45,620 nt of DNA, from NCBI GenBank assembly GCA_026418195.1, contig JAOABU010000011.1, positions 1 through 45,620 of the forward strand, in the 5' to 3' direction. The DNA is from Spirochaetota bacterium (lineage in GTDB: Bacteria; Spirochaetota; Spirochaetia; DTKZ01). The notes beneath the pieces were generated by a model, which searched no databases, was not told the DNA's origin, and saw only the letters and a program-made list of their open reading frames with translations. Below, in pieces: positions 28,981-39,550 of this stretch (position 1 is the stretch's first letter; the number at the start of each line of letters is the position of its first letter). Position numbers and translations under genes: made by a program.

Positions 28981-29412
28981 TCACTCCATCACGCGTTTCA
29001 CTGCGCTGTAATCGTAGTACCGATTGTTTACCAAGAGCTGCGGTGATTCCCCCCCCAGAACCTCTCGCACCGTCCCACGAACTAAGGATTCTCCATCTGC
29101 AATTTCCACCGTTCTTCCCAGCAAGCCAACAGCTTGACTGGTTGCAATAAGTCTGGCTACCGATGAAAACTCCTTGTTCAAGTTTGTGATCTGTTCCAAG
29201 GCGGTAAACTGTGCCATCTGTGCAATGAACTCCCTATCCTCCATCGGCTGGGTAGGATCTTGATGGGAAAGCTGAGTAACGAGAAGTTTCAAGAAATCGT
29301 CCTTATCCAGGGTACGCTTCACCCCTCGACTCTCCTGCAGATTTCGATTGATTCCCTCCACTCGCCTGGTAAGATCCATAAGATCCGAACCCGTTATTGC
29401 AGACAAATCCAT
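28981..29412 (-). CDS. flgD: Flagellar hook capping protein FlgD
   Basis: LDKDDFLKLLVTQLSHQDPTQPMEDREFIAQMAQFTALEQ. Confidence 0.95.
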   Translation of the reverse strand: MDLSAITGSDLMDLTRRVEGINRNLQESRGVKRTLDKDDFLKLLVTQLSHQDPTQPMEDREFIAQMAQFTALEQITNLNKEFSSVARLIATSQAVGLLGRTVEIADGESLVRGTVREVLGGESPQLLVNNRYYDYSAVKRVME

Positions 29413-29430
29413 ACGATTCCCTTCCTTCTT

Positions 29431-30681
29431 TTATGCGTAGTAATCGATTAAACGCTGCATATCCATCCAAGCAGCCCTGTCTACCGAAGGAACCTGCTCA
29501 GCCATTCGGGAAGCTTTTGCTTCGAGGAACTGAATCCTTTCCTGCTCTGCCTCCCTGTGATGGGAATCGCTACCCACCGATACCTCCATCTGGGACATCT
29601 CAAATCCTTGCTCCCGGAAAGCTTGAGCTAAATCCCCTTTGTTCTGTTCGAACAGTTCCTTCACAGTAGAATTTTCGACAGTAATGTGGCCTTCAATTAG
29701 TCGATCCTGAAGATGCAGCCGAATCCGCACTTCCCCCAATTGTTCAGGTTTCAGAACAAGCCGGATTTCTCCATCCTCCTGATTTTTTAGGAATAGCTGA
29801 GCCTGCTGCACGATCTGAGGATTGGCTTTTTCCTGCAGCTGTTGTAATAGGGTTTCACGGACTATTCCGTTCGATCCCGTAGAAGTGCTCTGCTGTTTGA
29901 TTTTTTCATAGTCTACTGATACGTCCAAGCGAATTGCGAAAGGTGGGAAATTCGATTCAACCTTTCCTTTCTCACCTTCGGGAAGGGGTTTCCCCTCGGG
30001 CAGAAGGGTTGGAACAATCTTTCCTATTTCCTTCTTCCCTCGAGCTTTTTCTGGGTCTACTTCCTTTACGCTTAAACCGCTTCGACTAGAAATCGTGCTC
30101 TTCCCCTCCCCGGGCGAATGGAAAACGGGTATCCCTGGATCCTTTAAGCTCCCTTCCTTCCTCGATTGTTTTTCTGTCATATCGGTAGAGGGTTTTCGGC
30201 TTTTACCACCTCCCTGAACGAGGATACCCTTGTCCACTTGGGTTAGGCTTTCCTTTGATGCACGTTCTTTCACCTTTCCTTCCCCGTTTTGAGGAATGGA
30301 TGGCTTTCCTTCACGCATTTCTGTATAAACCTTTCCTGCGTGAAGGGTTCGAAGCTTCATAGAATCCAGCTTAGGATTACCTGGCGAAGAGGAATCCCTT
30401 TGATGCACGAGACCATTCGGTTCTCCACGGCTCAGATTAGAGAGAAGCCGCTCACTTCCATGGGAAAAGGGATAGGTTCCCGGGGCTAACAGCGTTTCCC
30501 CGCTTTGACCTTTACCATCCTTAACCTTTGTGAGACCGGTGGCAGAAAAGGACCTCAACAGTTCTGCGAACCCGGTGAGATACTCCGATAAAGGTCGGGT
30601 TTTTCTCTTTCCCTTTAGCGTACCCCCTACACCTCCGAGGGCTTTTGATTCTATGCCTTCCCCTCGTGGCGCCAAGTTCAT
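29431..30681 (-). CDS. fliK: Flagellar hook-length control protein FliK (FlbC position)
   Basis: Low-complexity N-terminal half; C-terminal FliK domain IRLVLKPEQLGEVRIRLHLQDRLIEGHITVENSTVKELFEQN. Confidence 0.9.
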   Translation of the reverse strand: MNLAPRGEGIESKALGGVGGTLKGKRKTRPLSEYLTGFAELLRSFSATGLTKVKDGKGQSGETLLAPGTYPFSHGSERLLSNLSRGEPNGLVHQRDSSSPGNPKLDSMKLRTLHAGKVYTEMREGKPSIPQNGEGKVKERASKESLTQVDKGILVQGGGKSRKPSTDMTEKQSRKEGSLKDPGIPVFHSPGEGKSTISSRSGLSVKEVDPEKARGKKEIGKIVPTLLPEGKPLPEGEKGKVESNFPPFAIRLDVSVDYEKIKQQSTSTGSNGIVRETLLQQLQEKANPQIVQQAQLFLKNQEDGEIRLVLKPEQLGEVRIRLHLQDRLIEGHITVENSTVKELFEQNKGDLAQAFREQGFEMSQMEVSVGSDSHHREAEQERIQFLEAKASRMAEQVPSVDRAAWMDMQRLIDYYA

Positions 30682-31301
30682 TCGCTCCTCCTTAGAGTCA
30701 TCTTTCGTTGAATTGTAGCGGCTCGCTCTGCAGGCATGAGGGACAACCAGAAGGCTACTACCGATTCTTCTCCTGCATTTCGAGCTAACTCTTCCACCAT
30801 CCGTAGATGTTCAATCATATCCTGATCATCCATCTTCAGTAGAATTGCCACGGCTTGAGCAGGAGGCATTCCCGTTAGGTATTTTGCATTCTGCTCTAGG
30901 TTGGCTCTTTTATTTTCGTACGATCTGACTCGTTGGTTGAAGGATTTTTCCTGGTCCTGCAAGGCCTTCCGTTGTTCTTCTAATTCAGCTAACTTCTGAT
31001 GAATTTCTTTCTCTTTGGCTTTAAGGGATTCTTCATACCGTCTGAGTTCTTCGGATTGTAGATCCAGAGCTTCCTTCAATTTCCCTAACCTCTCAATCTC
31101 CAATAGGTTTATCGTATCGGTTTCCGGCAATCTCGCAGGAGGTTGGATTCCCATTAACCGTAGAATGGGAGCCGCTGCATGCTTTACATCCAGAATACCA
31201 AGGTAATCGAACCAAAGGGCTCCTCCGATGGTAAGTACTAAGATGAGAAGAACTAGGACTATAATACGGGGTGCTGCTCCTACTTTCCCATAGAGAGCCA
31301 T
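30678..31301 (-). CDS. flbB: FlbB / YlxF (MotE-like) periplasmic flagellar protein
   Basis: N-terminal TM, coiled coil, MgtE-N-like C-terminus; between fliJ and fliK as in Borrelia (flbB) and Bacillus (ylxF). Confidence 0.85.
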   Translation of the reverse strand: MALYGKVGAAPRIIVLVLLILVLTIGGALWFDYLGILDVKHAAAPILRLMGIQPPARLPETDTINLLEIERLGKLKEALDLQSEELRRYEESLKAKEKEIHQKLAELEEQRKALQDQEKSFNQRVRSYENKRANLEQNAKYLTGMPPAQAVAILLKMDDQDMIEHLRMVEELARNAGEESVVAFWLSLMPAERAATIQRKMTLRRSE

Positions 31302-31304
31302 CGA

Positions 31305-31760
31305 TTACTCCCTCCCCTCATCCATTTTCGCTTGAAGAACGAATCGATCGGCTATTTCGTCCATCCTATTAAACTCTTCATTCCATTGTTCATCGTAGTA
31401 CTCCTCCGCTTTCCTCTCTTTCAACTTTTCCAGCACTTTACGGTCCCTAGAAGCGGATAGGTACTGTTCCTGCTTTTTCTTCCGTTCAATTTCTGCGATA
31501 GTTAACCGTTCCTGTGTTAAATGAAGATCTCTTTCCAACCACATTCTGTATGCATTGCGAGCTTGCAAGTCAGAAAAATCGTACAAGATCCCTCCGATGG
31601 AACAGGCAGTATTCGCCTGAAGTTCTCTCTTCACGTCCTGTATGTGCCCTTGAAGGGTAACACAGGTTGCCACGGCTTTAGCGAGTTCCAGTTCCGCTGT
31701 CTTCTCCCGATACGTTCGAATACGGAGAAACGGTTCCAGTCTGAAACTAAATCTCCTCAT
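31305..31760 (-). CDS. fliJ: Flagellar export chaperone FliJ
   Basis: Coiled-coil protein, FRLEPFLRIRTYREKTAELELAKA, between fliI and flbB. Confidence 0.88.
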   Translation of the reverse strand: MRRFSFRLEPFLRIRTYREKTAELELAKAVATCVTLQGHIQDVKRELQANTACSIGGILYDFSDLQARNAYRMWLERDLHLTQERLTIAEIERKKKQEQYLSASRDRKVLEKLKERKAEEYYDEQWNEEFNRMDEIADRFVLQAKMDEGRE

Positions 31761-33096
31761 TCTCGGCCTCCGCGCTTCCTATACTCCCTTCCAACGAAGC
31801 AGCGATCTCCAACAGCCTTCTGCGGGTTTCCTGAAGTGGCGCCTTTTCATCAATACGTTGTATTAAGAAATCCCGTATAACAGGCATGAGTTTGATGGAA
31901 CTGTCAATCTCCGGATTCGTGCCTCGAACATAGGCACCCACATTGATGAGATCCTCTGCCTCGGTATAAACGGCCAATAATCGTCGAAGGATAGAAGAAG
32001 CTCGAGCTACATCCGGAGGAACGACTTTTATGGCCAATCGGGAAACAGAACCTAATATATCCACTGCGGGATATTGGGACTTTTGAGCCAATTTCCTGCT
32101 GAGATAGAGGTGACCATCCAGGGTTCCTCGAACGGTATCTGCAATCGGCTCGTCCATATCGTCTCCTTCCACCAGGATCGTGTAGAAGCCCGTTATGGTC
32201 CCCCGATCGGAAGTTCCACATCGCTCCAGTAGCTTGGGGATATTCGCAAATACTGAAGGGGTATATCCTCGGGTTGCAGGGGGCTCTCCCAAGGCTAAAC
32301 CAATCTCTCGCTGAGCTCTAGCAAAGCGCGTGATGGAGTCAAAAAGGAGCATCACATCCTTCCCTTGATCCCGAAAATACTCGGCTATGGCTGTAGCGGT
32401 ATAGGCTCCTCTCAACCTGGCTAAGGGAGGAGTATCCGAAGTAGACACAACAATCACTGACCGGCTAAGTCCTTCATGTCCAAGATCATGCTCGATGAAC
32501 TCTCGCACTTCTCTGCCCCGCTCACCAATGAGGGCGATCACATTCACATCGGCCCGGGTATTCCGAGCTATCATCCCCAACAGGGTAGACTTTCCCACTC
32601 CACTACCTGAAAATATTCCCAATCGTTGTCCCTTTCCCACGGCTACAAACCCATCGATCGCCCGTACCCCTGTTTCGATTTGTTCATGGATAGGTTTCCG
32701 AGACAACACATGGGGAGGGGTACGGTGAATGGGATAGAAACTATCGGCTCCTATCTCTCCTTTTCCATCGATGGGCTTCCCGAGAGAGTTCAATTCCCTT
32801 CCCAACAATTTCTCTGTAACTGGCACCCGAAGGGGTTCCCCTTCGGCAACCACCCTGGAACCCACCTCGATCCCTTCTAAATCCTCGTAACACATCAGTT
32901 GTACATGGTTGCCTCGAAGACCTATCACTTCGGCTGGGCGATACCCACCCTCAGATTTCACCTGAATCCGACAGAGTTCGCCAATTACGGCCATAGGTCC
33001 CTGTGCCTCCACAAGGTAACCCCGCACTTGTTCTATCCTGCCGGAGCAAAGAATGGGATCCAGATTCTCTAAGACCGCCTGGTACTTCTCGAACAT
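31747..33096 (-). CDS. fliI: Flagellar export ATPase FliI
   Basis: GIFSGSGVGKSTLLGMIARNT Walker A; ALIGERGREVREFIE; 449 aa. Confidence 0.97.
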   Translation of the reverse strand: MFEKYQAVLENLDPILCSGRIEQVRGYLVEAQGPMAVIGELCRIQVKSEGGYRPAEVIGLRGNHVQLMCYEDLEGIEVGSRVVAEGEPLRVPVTEKLLGRELNSLGKPIDGKGEIGADSFYPIHRTPPHVLSRKPIHEQIETGVRAIDGFVAVGKGQRLGIFSGSGVGKSTLLGMIARNTRADVNVIALIGERGREVREFIEHDLGHEGLSRSVIVVSTSDTPPLARLRGAYTATAIAEYFRDQGKDVMLLFDSITRFARAQREIGLALGEPPATRGYTPSVFANIPKLLERCGTSDRGTITGFYTILVEGDDMDEPIADTVRGTLDGHLYLSRKLAQKSQYPAVDILGSVSRLAIKVVPPDVARASSILRRLLAVYTEAEDLINVGAYVRGTNPEIDSSIKLMPVIRDFLIQRIDEKAPLQETRRRLLEIAASLEGSIGSAEAENEEI

Positions 33097-33099
33097 CCA

Positions 33100-34035
33100 T
33101 TACCCCCCTTCATCTGTAGCCAGGGGTTTTTTAGGAATGGGTGCTATCTGTAAAATGCGATCTTCGATTTCCTGCAGTTGGGTGGCGATGCGAGCATCGA
33201 TCTCACCAAAATCGGTTTCTATGATACAGCCACCGGGATCAACCGATGTATCCTCCAACACTGTGATGCTTTTGACATTTTCGATCATGTCCACAATTTC
33301 CTTGGCATGCTCGGTAACGAGGTTCAAGTCTCTTAAATTGACCCGTATGGTAACATCACTCTTGCTCTTCAGTTTCCGTAAGGCTTGCAACACGTTATTC
33401 ATTACGATGTTCTTTTGATTCTCGGAAATCACCTTCACGACTTTGCGAGCGATCTGGAGGATCAGGTGTACGATCTGAGCTTCCGATTGGGTGATGATCT
33501 CGTTTCTTTTCTCTATCGCTTTTGTAAGTACCACGTGAAGACGTTCGATTACCCGCTCCGCTTCTGCTTTTCCCGCCTTCCAACCTTCCTCCCTCCCTTC
33601 CTCCATCGCCTTCTTGCGAATTTCCCCTTCTTCTGCTGCGGCTCGTAGTCTTGCTTCGGTTAGGATCTCTTCCGCTTTTCGTTGGGCATTCTCAAGAATC
33701 CGTTGGGTTTCCTCCTCCGCTTGTCTACGAAGAAGAGCTGCTTCCTCGCTCTTCTTTTGCAGGATCTCGAAAGCTCTCTGTTCCGCTTCCTTTACAATCC
33801 TTTCTGCTTCTGCCTTAGCAGAAGCAATCATAGCTTCCTTCTCTTTCTCCCAGTTAGCTCGGAACAGTTCTGCTTCCCTGCGTAACTCGTCAGCTGTTGG
33901 GCCCGTATACTCTTCCGCAGGAATTTCTTCCAATTCCTCCGCTTGGGACGGAAATAATTCCGGCGGTTTGATCAGCACCCGCTCCTTCCCCTGCACGATC
34001 TCATGAGGACGGAATACATTCTTGGCCAAGGGCAA
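33100..34035 (-). CDS. fliH: Flagellar export protein FliH
   Basis: Long Glu/Arg coiled coil plus FliH C-terminal domain; between fliG and fliI. Confidence 0.92.
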   Translation of the reverse strand: MPLAKNVFRPHEIVQGKERVLIKPPELFPSQAEELEEIPAEEYTGPTADELRREAELFRANWEKEKEAMIASAKAEAERIVKEAEQRAFEILQKKSEEAALLRRQAEEETQRILENAQRKAEEILTEARLRAAAEEGEIRKKAMEEGREEGWKAGKAEAERVIERLHVVLTKAIEKRNEIITQSEAQIVHLILQIARKVVKVISENQKNIVMNNVLQALRKLKSKSDVTIRVNLRDLNLVTEHAKEIVDMIENVKSITVLEDTSVDPGGCIIETDFGEIDARIATQLQEIEDRILQIAPIPKKPLATDEGG

Positions 34036-34044
34036 TTCCTCCCG

Positions 34045-35124
34045 CTATACCACTAATTCGTCTTCCCCACCACGGGCAACCACGATCTCGCCCTGTTCTT
34101 CCAATTTTCGAATGATGGCAACGATTTTCTGTTGGGCTTCCTCCACATCCTTCATGCGGATAGGTCCCATGTATTCCATGTCCTCTTTTAAAAGAGTGGC
34201 TGCCCGTTTGGACATGTTCCGAAAGATTTTGTCTTGAACCTCAGAGTCTACCGCTTTCAATGCTTTGGCGAGTTCTGCCGTATCTACTTCCCTTAAGACC
34301 TTCTGAATGGCCCGATCGTCCAGCATGACAATGTCTTCAAACACGAACATTCGTTTCTTGATCTCTTCCGCCAGTTCAGGATCTTCTTCCTCGAGGGATT
34401 CGATGATAGATTTTTCAGTCGAACGATCTACCAAGTTTAGAATATCCACGATGCTCTCCACTCCACCTGCTGACGTGTAGTCTTCTGAGGAAAGTGTAGA
34501 GAGTTTCTTCTCCAGTACCCGTTCCACTTCCCGCAGTACCTCTGGGGATGTTCGGTCCATCGTAGCTATCCGTTTTGCCACATCCGATTGAATCTCATGG
34601 GGTAGACTGGATAGGATGATGGAAGCTTTCTGAGGTTCCAGATAGGCGAGAATCAAGGCAATGGTCTGCGGATGTTCCTGCTGGATGAAGTTCAATAGAT
34701 GGGTAGGATCTGTTCTTCGGATGAAATCGAAAGGCCGAACTTGAAGGCTAGAGGTAAGTCGGTTGATGATATCTACTGCCTTCTGGGAACCTAACGCTTT
34801 TTCCAGCAATTCCCTGGCATAGTCGATTCCACCGGTAGTGATGAAATCCTGCGCCATCATCAGTTCTTGGAACTCGGCTAGTACTTTGTCCCGATCTTCT
34901 GCATCGATAGTCTCCAGTCGGGCGATTTCGAAGGTTAGCGTTTCGATCTCGTCCTCCCGGAGATGTTTGAAAATTTCAGCGGAGACTTCAGAACCGACGG
35001 TTACCAAAAAAATGGCCGCCTTCTGTCTACCGGTGAGTTCCTTCTTATGAGTAGTTGCCCCTTTCTTTGCCGCCGCAGCTGCGGGAGCAGCGGCGCTCCC
35101 TCCTGTAGCAGGTTTCTTAGCCAT
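34045..35124 (-). CDS. fliG: Flagellar switch protein FliG, with Ala/Lys-rich N-terminal extension
   Basis: LTGRQKAAIFLVTVGSEVSAEIFKHL; EHPQTIALILAYLEPQKASIIL; C-terminal FEDIVMLDDRAIQKVLREVD. Confidence 0.97.
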   Translation of the reverse strand: MAKKPATGGSAAAPAAAAAKKGATTHKKELTGRQKAAIFLVTVGSEVSAEIFKHLREDEIETLTFEIARLETIDAEDRDKVLAEFQELMMAQDFITTGGIDYARELLEKALGSQKAVDIINRLTSSLQVRPFDFIRRTDPTHLLNFIQQEHPQTIALILAYLEPQKASIILSSLPHEIQSDVAKRIATMDRTSPEVLREVERVLEKKLSTLSSEDYTSAGGVESIVDILNLVDRSTEKSIIESLEEEDPELAEEIKKRMFVFEDIVMLDDRAIQKVLREVDTAELAKALKAVDSEVQDKIFRNMSKRAATLLKEDMEYMGPIRMKDVEEAQQKIVAIIRKLEEQGEIVVARGGEDELVV

Positions 35125-35127
35125 GAC

Positions 35128-36849
35128 TTACTCCTCCATTAACCAGGTACGAATAAGCTGGGCTACATCTTCCGGGTGTTCCCTTGCCATGTTGATGGCG
35201 TTCTCCTGAAGCTCCAGTCGTGCCCGCTCTTCCACAGACATCTCTACCTCGGCGCCCTCTTCCTCCGCTGCTCGTAGGGCTGCCTCCCGCATGGCTTGAT
35301 GCTGTCGAGCTAGTTCTTCTTCCCGCAAACGCCTTCTCCGTTCCAATTCTCGAGAGATCAACCTAAACACGATGAAGGAAACCAGAAGAATCGCTACCGA
35401 GAGCATAATGTACAGAATTGTACGTTGCAGCTGTAGTTTCGCCCGGTATTCCCTGTCTTCCTTCTGGTGCTGTGCAGTACGATCGAACATCACATTCTGC
35501 ACAGTAACGGAATCACCCCGCTCACGGTTGTATCCAATGGCATGTTCTATAAGGGCTTTTGCCTTTGCAATATCCGATTCCGTCAAGGGAACATACTCCC
35601 GCTCGATGCTCCCATCTTTTCTAAGAATAGCCTCGCCCTTATCATTGTACTTCCATTTCCAAACTCCGTCGATGGCCACCGCACACGTAACCCGTCGAAT
35701 TTCCCAGGGTGCTTTTTCCTCCTGAATCTTACGGGTATTTACAACTTCGTTCTGGATTACCGAGTTCTTAGAGTACCTTCCCACCATATTCTGTAGGTCT
35801 TTGTAGGCTGGTGGAGTTTGACCTTCCTGTCCGGGAGGTCCTTCTGGATTGAATCCAGTGCCTTCGAACTTCTCCTCGGTTACCTCTTTCGAAAGGGTGA
35901 TGGAAAGGGTCTTCGAGCCCTCCATGGCAGACTCGTCGTAAGGAGTCTTCGGGTTATCCGGATTGATCACAATAGGAAAGTGCTCCTCTGTGTCTATCTT
36001 TTTCTTACTGGTGTCAAGGGTAATATCGAGATTGATGATCTGTACCCTGTCCTCCCCATAGATCTGCCGAAGAGCGGCAAGGATAGACTTCTTATACTGT
36101 GCCTCTAGCTCCCGAGTAGTCTTCATCTCCCGTTTGGCCAGTTCCAATCGATCCACATCGGCAAGCCCCGAAAAATCGTTCAACACCAAACCGCTCTGAT
36201 CAGTAATGGTGATGTTCTCGGGTTTCAACCCCTCCACGGCATACTGCACTAAACGAACGATTCCTTCGATCTTTTTTCGATTTTGAGTGATATCAGATCC
36301 AGGTTTGGGAGTAATAATGATAGAGGCGGTAACGGGATGGCGATCCTCTGCAAAGAGCTTGTCTTCTGGCATCACGATAGTAACACTGGCAGCATCCACA
36401 TCATCCAATGCTGTTATATGCTGCTCCAGGCTCCTTGTAATGGCCCTTCGAAGATTCACGTTCCGCTCGAAATCAGTGATGGTCCACCGCTCCACATCAA
36501 AGATCTGCCATGGATCCGTTCCTTTGGGAATCAGGTTCTCTCGGGCAAGGATGGCCCTGAGTCTCTTAGCCGTCTTCTCATCGGGGACCAGGATCCGTTG
36601 ATCTGAGGTAAGTTCGTACCGGACTCCTTCCTGATCCAGGCGCTGGGTGATACGCGCCATTTCCTGTTCGTTGGGAATGCTTCGATACAGAAGAGGAACC
36701 ATGGAGGGAGCGCTGCTTAGTGCGGCCAGCAACACCACTCCTCCAATAACCCCCACTAAAACCCCAATAAAAATAAGCTTCTGTGTGACCGTCCATTTCT
36801 TCCAGACGGTAGTGATCCGTTCAAGGATCTGTGTCAACCATGGATTCAT
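35128..36849 (-). CDS. fliF: MS-ring protein FliF
   Basis: 573 aa; N-terminal and C-terminal TMs, YscJ/FliF domains. Confidence 0.97.
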   Translation of the reverse strand: MNPWLTQILERITTVWKKWTVTQKLIFIGVLVGVIGGVVLLAALSSAPSMVPLLYRSIPNEQEMARITQRLDQEGVRYELTSDQRILVPDEKTAKRLRAILARENLIPKGTDPWQIFDVERWTITDFERNVNLRRAITRSLEQHITALDDVDAASVTIVMPEDKLFAEDRHPVTASIIITPKPGSDITQNRKKIEGIVRLVQYAVEGLKPENITITDQSGLVLNDFSGLADVDRLELAKREMKTTRELEAQYKKSILAALRQIYGEDRVQIINLDITLDTSKKKIDTEEHFPIVINPDNPKTPYDESAMEGSKTLSITLSKEVTEEKFEGTGFNPEGPPGQEGQTPPAYKDLQNMVGRYSKNSVIQNEVVNTRKIQEEKAPWEIRRVTCAVAIDGVWKWKYNDKGEAILRKDGSIEREYVPLTESDIAKAKALIEHAIGYNRERGDSVTVQNVMFDRTAQHQKEDREYRAKLQLQRTILYIMLSVAILLVSFIVFRLISRELERRRRLREEELARQHQAMREAALRAAEEEGAEVEMSVEERARLELQENAINMAREHPEDVAQLIRTWLMEE

Positions 36850-36899
36850 GTCCCCCTCCCCATGACACGAAGTGTTTTATGCCCAATACCTCCTCGCGA

Positions 36900-37229
36900 T
36901 TAGCGAGCGGTAATAATATCCCTGTACGCACGGATAACCCGATCTACCACTGATTTCGTTATATTCAATGCCATATTCGCCTCGGCTAAGGCGATAGTAA
37001 CATCATGGACATCTACTGAATCGGGATCCGTAACTAGTCTTCTGGAAAGTTCGTCACTCTTCAGTTGTAGTTGGTTTACCGTATTCAATTCATCCATCAC
37101 CATTCCTTTGAAATCCTTTGGCTTCGTGGAAGGTGGTGATCCCTTCGAGCCCTTCAAATGGCGAGGATCAGAGGTTTGTAAGAAAATCTTATGCCCAATG
37201 GCATCCTTGCTTGAAATTCTAGGGTCCAT
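36900..37229 (-). CDS. fliE: Flagellar hook-basal body protein FliE
   Basis: VHDVTIALAEANMALNITKSVVDRVIRAYRDI C-terminal motif. Confidence 0.94.
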   Translation of the reverse strand: MDPRISSKDAIGHKIFLQTSDPRHLKGSKGSPPSTKPKDFKGMVMDELNTVNQLQLKSDELSRRLVTDPDSVDVHDVTIALAEANMALNITKSVVDRVIRAYRDIITAR

Positions 37230-37233
37230 CTAG

Positions 37234-37692
37234 TTACCTACCTATTTCCAACGCTTTTAAAAACATACTCCGGGAGCCATTGATCACTGCCACGTTCGCT
37301 TCATACGAACGGGAAGCAGCGATCATGTCCACCATCTCAGTGACTATATTCACGTTTGGGTATTCTACATACCCGGCCCTGGGTCCTGATTTGATGGCAT
37401 CGGGATGTGTGGGATCATAGACTAACCGAGGCGGATCCGCGTAATCCTTCTCGATCTTCACTACTCGAACTCCTTTCCCAACCTCGTTCTCCAATGCTTT
37501 GGGGAGGAAGACACTCTTCCAGTACGGTTGATCCACTCGAGAACGAAAAATGACCCTGCTTCGGCGAAAGGGTCCTCCATCGGTAGTTCGGGTCGTATTG
37601 GCATTCGCGATGTTATCCGAAATCACATCCAGACGGAGCCGTTGAGCAGTCAATCCAGATGCGGCAATGTTAATCGAAGAATACAATCCCAT
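37234..37692 (-). CDS. flgC: Flagellar rod protein FlgC
   Basis: INIAASGLTAQRLRLDVISDNIANANTTRT...VEYPNVNIVTEMVDMIAASRSYEANVAVIN. Confidence 0.97.
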   Translation of the reverse strand: MGLYSSINIAASGLTAQRLRLDVISDNIANANTTRTTDGGPFRRSRVIFRSRVDQPYWKSVFLPKALENEVGKGVRVVKIEKDYADPPRLVYDPTHPDAIKSGPRAGYVEYPNVNIVTEMVDMIAASRSYEANVAVINGSRSMFLKALEIGR

Positions 37693-37702
37693 ACCTCACC
37701 CC

Positions 37703-38137
37703 CTACCGTAGTACAAGGTTCACCTGATTGTAATAACTCGCAACAACTTGGCTCATTAACTGGTACTGAAGCTGGTTATGCATAGCGTTCATCGTCTCCT
37801 GCTCAATGTCCACATTGTTCCCGTTATTCTTTGAAGTTGTAAGGAAATCCAGGACTTTCCTCGGACGCACCGTTCGGTAGTCCACAGGCCGCTCAAAAGG
37901 AATATGCCTTGGATCCTTTAAGAAGGGTTGAAGGTGTTTCGAAGGGATCTCTGATGCCAAAGCGGCTTTCAAGGAGGACTCAAAATTCACCACAGACCGT
38001 TTGAAGTGAGGTGTATCGGAGTTGGCAATGTTGTTGGCAATTACATCCCTCCGATAGAGGCTCACATCCATCTCCCGATGCAGAATATCCAAAGTTTTCC
38101 TAAAACTATTTCCCGTAAGCGTAGTCAATCCGAACAT
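37703..38137 (-). CDS. flgB: Flagellar rod protein FlgB
   Basis: REMDVSLYRRDVIANNIANSDTPHFKRS...NVDIEQETMNAMHNQLQYQ. Confidence 0.96.
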   Translation of the reverse strand: MFGLTTLTGNSFRKTLDILHREMDVSLYRRDVIANNIANSDTPHFKRSVVNFESSLKAALASEIPSKHLQPFLKDPRHIPFERPVDYRTVRPRKVLDFLTTSKNNGNNVDIEQETMNAMHNQLQYQLMSQVVASYYNQVNLVLR

Positions 38138-38191
38138 CTGTCTTTCCCCCTAGTTCTATCCTCGACGGGATTTCCTCCATACCTTAAGGTT

Positions 38192-39550
38192 TCACAGGAT
38201 GTACCTGCTTAAATCTTGGTTCTCCATCACGTTCCGTAGCCGCTCGTTCACATACTCTGCAGTGATGGGAATCTTTTGTCCCTTCAATTCTGGTGCGTGG
38301 AAGGACACCTCCTCCAAGACGAGTTCCATGATGGTGTGAAGTCTTCGGGCGCCAATATTCTCTGTCCTTGCGTTCACCTCGGCTGCAATTTCGGCGATTC
38401 GCTGGATCGCCGAATCCTCGAACTCTACTTCCACACCTTCGGTTTTCAATAACGCTGTGTATTGCTTAGTCAATGCATTCTGCGGTTGGGTTAGGATTCG
38501 AACAAAATCGTCCTTTGTAAGCGGATCTAGTTCCACCCGGATGGGGAATCTGCCCTGTAGTTCTGGAATCAGATCGCTAGGCTTGGAAATATGGAAAGCT
38601 CCAGCAGCAATGAAGAGAATATGGGAGGTATCGATGATCCCATACTTCGTGTTTACCTTACTCCCTTCTACGATAGGTAGAATATCCCGCTGAACTCCTT
38701 CTCGGGAGACATCGGGTCCCATGCGATTCCCTTTCGAAGCAATCTTGTCTATCTCATCGATAAAGATAATACCCATCTGTTCTACTCGTTCGCGGGCAAT
38801 TTCTGCCACCCGATCCGTATCGATCAATTTTTCCATCTCTTCATTCAAAAGGATCTCCCGGGCTTGTTTTACCGTTACTCTCCGTTTTTTCTTTTTCCCT
38901 CCAAAAAGGGACCCTAGACTACCGAGATTCAGGTCCATTGATTCGAATCCCGCCCCTGAAAAGATCTCGATAGCAGGAAAAGCAGATTGGGTTACCTGAA
39001 TCTCTACCTGCTTCTCGTCCAATTCCCCAGAGGCAAGTTTCTTGCGGAACTTTTCACGGGTAGGATTCGGGATTTCTCCCTCACTAGATCCTTCACTATT
39101 TTCTGCACTTACCGTTCTAGGGATACCGGGCAACAAGAGGTCAAGTAGCGCTTCCTCGGCTCGTTTCGCAGCTTCTTCCCGTACTTCTTCTTGGAGTTCC
39201 GCTTTCACCATGGCCACCCCAACGGACATGAGGTCTCTTACCATGGATTCCACATCCCTCCCTACGTACCCAACTTCTGTGTATTTTGTCGCCTCTACTT
39301 TTATGAAAGGAGCTCCTGTTAACTTCGAGATCCGTCGAGCAATTTCTGTTTTCCCTACTCCGGTAGGTCCGATCATGATGATATTCTTCGGAGCAACTTC
39401 GTCCCTCAACTCGGGAGAGAGCATTTTTCTGCGTATCCGGTTTCGAAGGGCAATAGCTACTGCTTTTTTTGCCTTGGCCTGTCCCACAATGTACGCATCC
39501 AATTCTTCTACAATTTGGCGAGGGGTCATTTCTTCGATTACCCGTTTCAT
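38192..39550 (-). CDS. hslU: HslU AAA+ ATPase subunit
   Basis: [62 protein letters not shown]. Confidence 0.97.
   Translation of the reverse strand: MKRVIEEMTPRQIVEELDAYIVGQAKAKKAVAIALRNRIRRKMLSPELRDEVAPKNIIMIGPTGVGKTEIARRISKLTGAPFIKVEATKYTEVGYVGRDVESMVRDLMSVGVAMVKAELQEEVREEAAKRAEEALLDLLLPGIPRTVSAENSEGSSEGEIPNPTREKFRKKLASGELDEKQVEIQVTQSAFPAIEIFSGAGFESMDLNLGSLGSLFGGKKKKRRVTVKQAREILLNEEMEKLIDTDRVAEIARERVEQMGIIFIDEIDKIASKGNRMGPDVSREGVQRDILPIVEGSKVNTKYGIIDTSHILFIAAGAFHISKPSDLIPELQGRFPIRVELDPLTKDDFVRILTQPQNALTKQYTALLKTEGVEVEFEDSAIQRIAEIAAEVNARTENIGARRLHTIMELVLEEVSFHAPELKGQKIPITAEYVNERLRNVMENQDLSRYIL

Noticed and set aside
32827-32846. Inverted repeat CCGAAGGGG-TT-CCCCTTCGG in fliI
   Set aside because: Chance-level length; no flanking regulatory context.
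36850-36899. Strong GAGGAGG between fliE and fliF (36889-36895) with a possible 21-codon TTG ORF
   Set aside because: The TTG lies only 2 nt from the SD, and fliF has its own GGGGAGG site; too weak to call a leader peptide.
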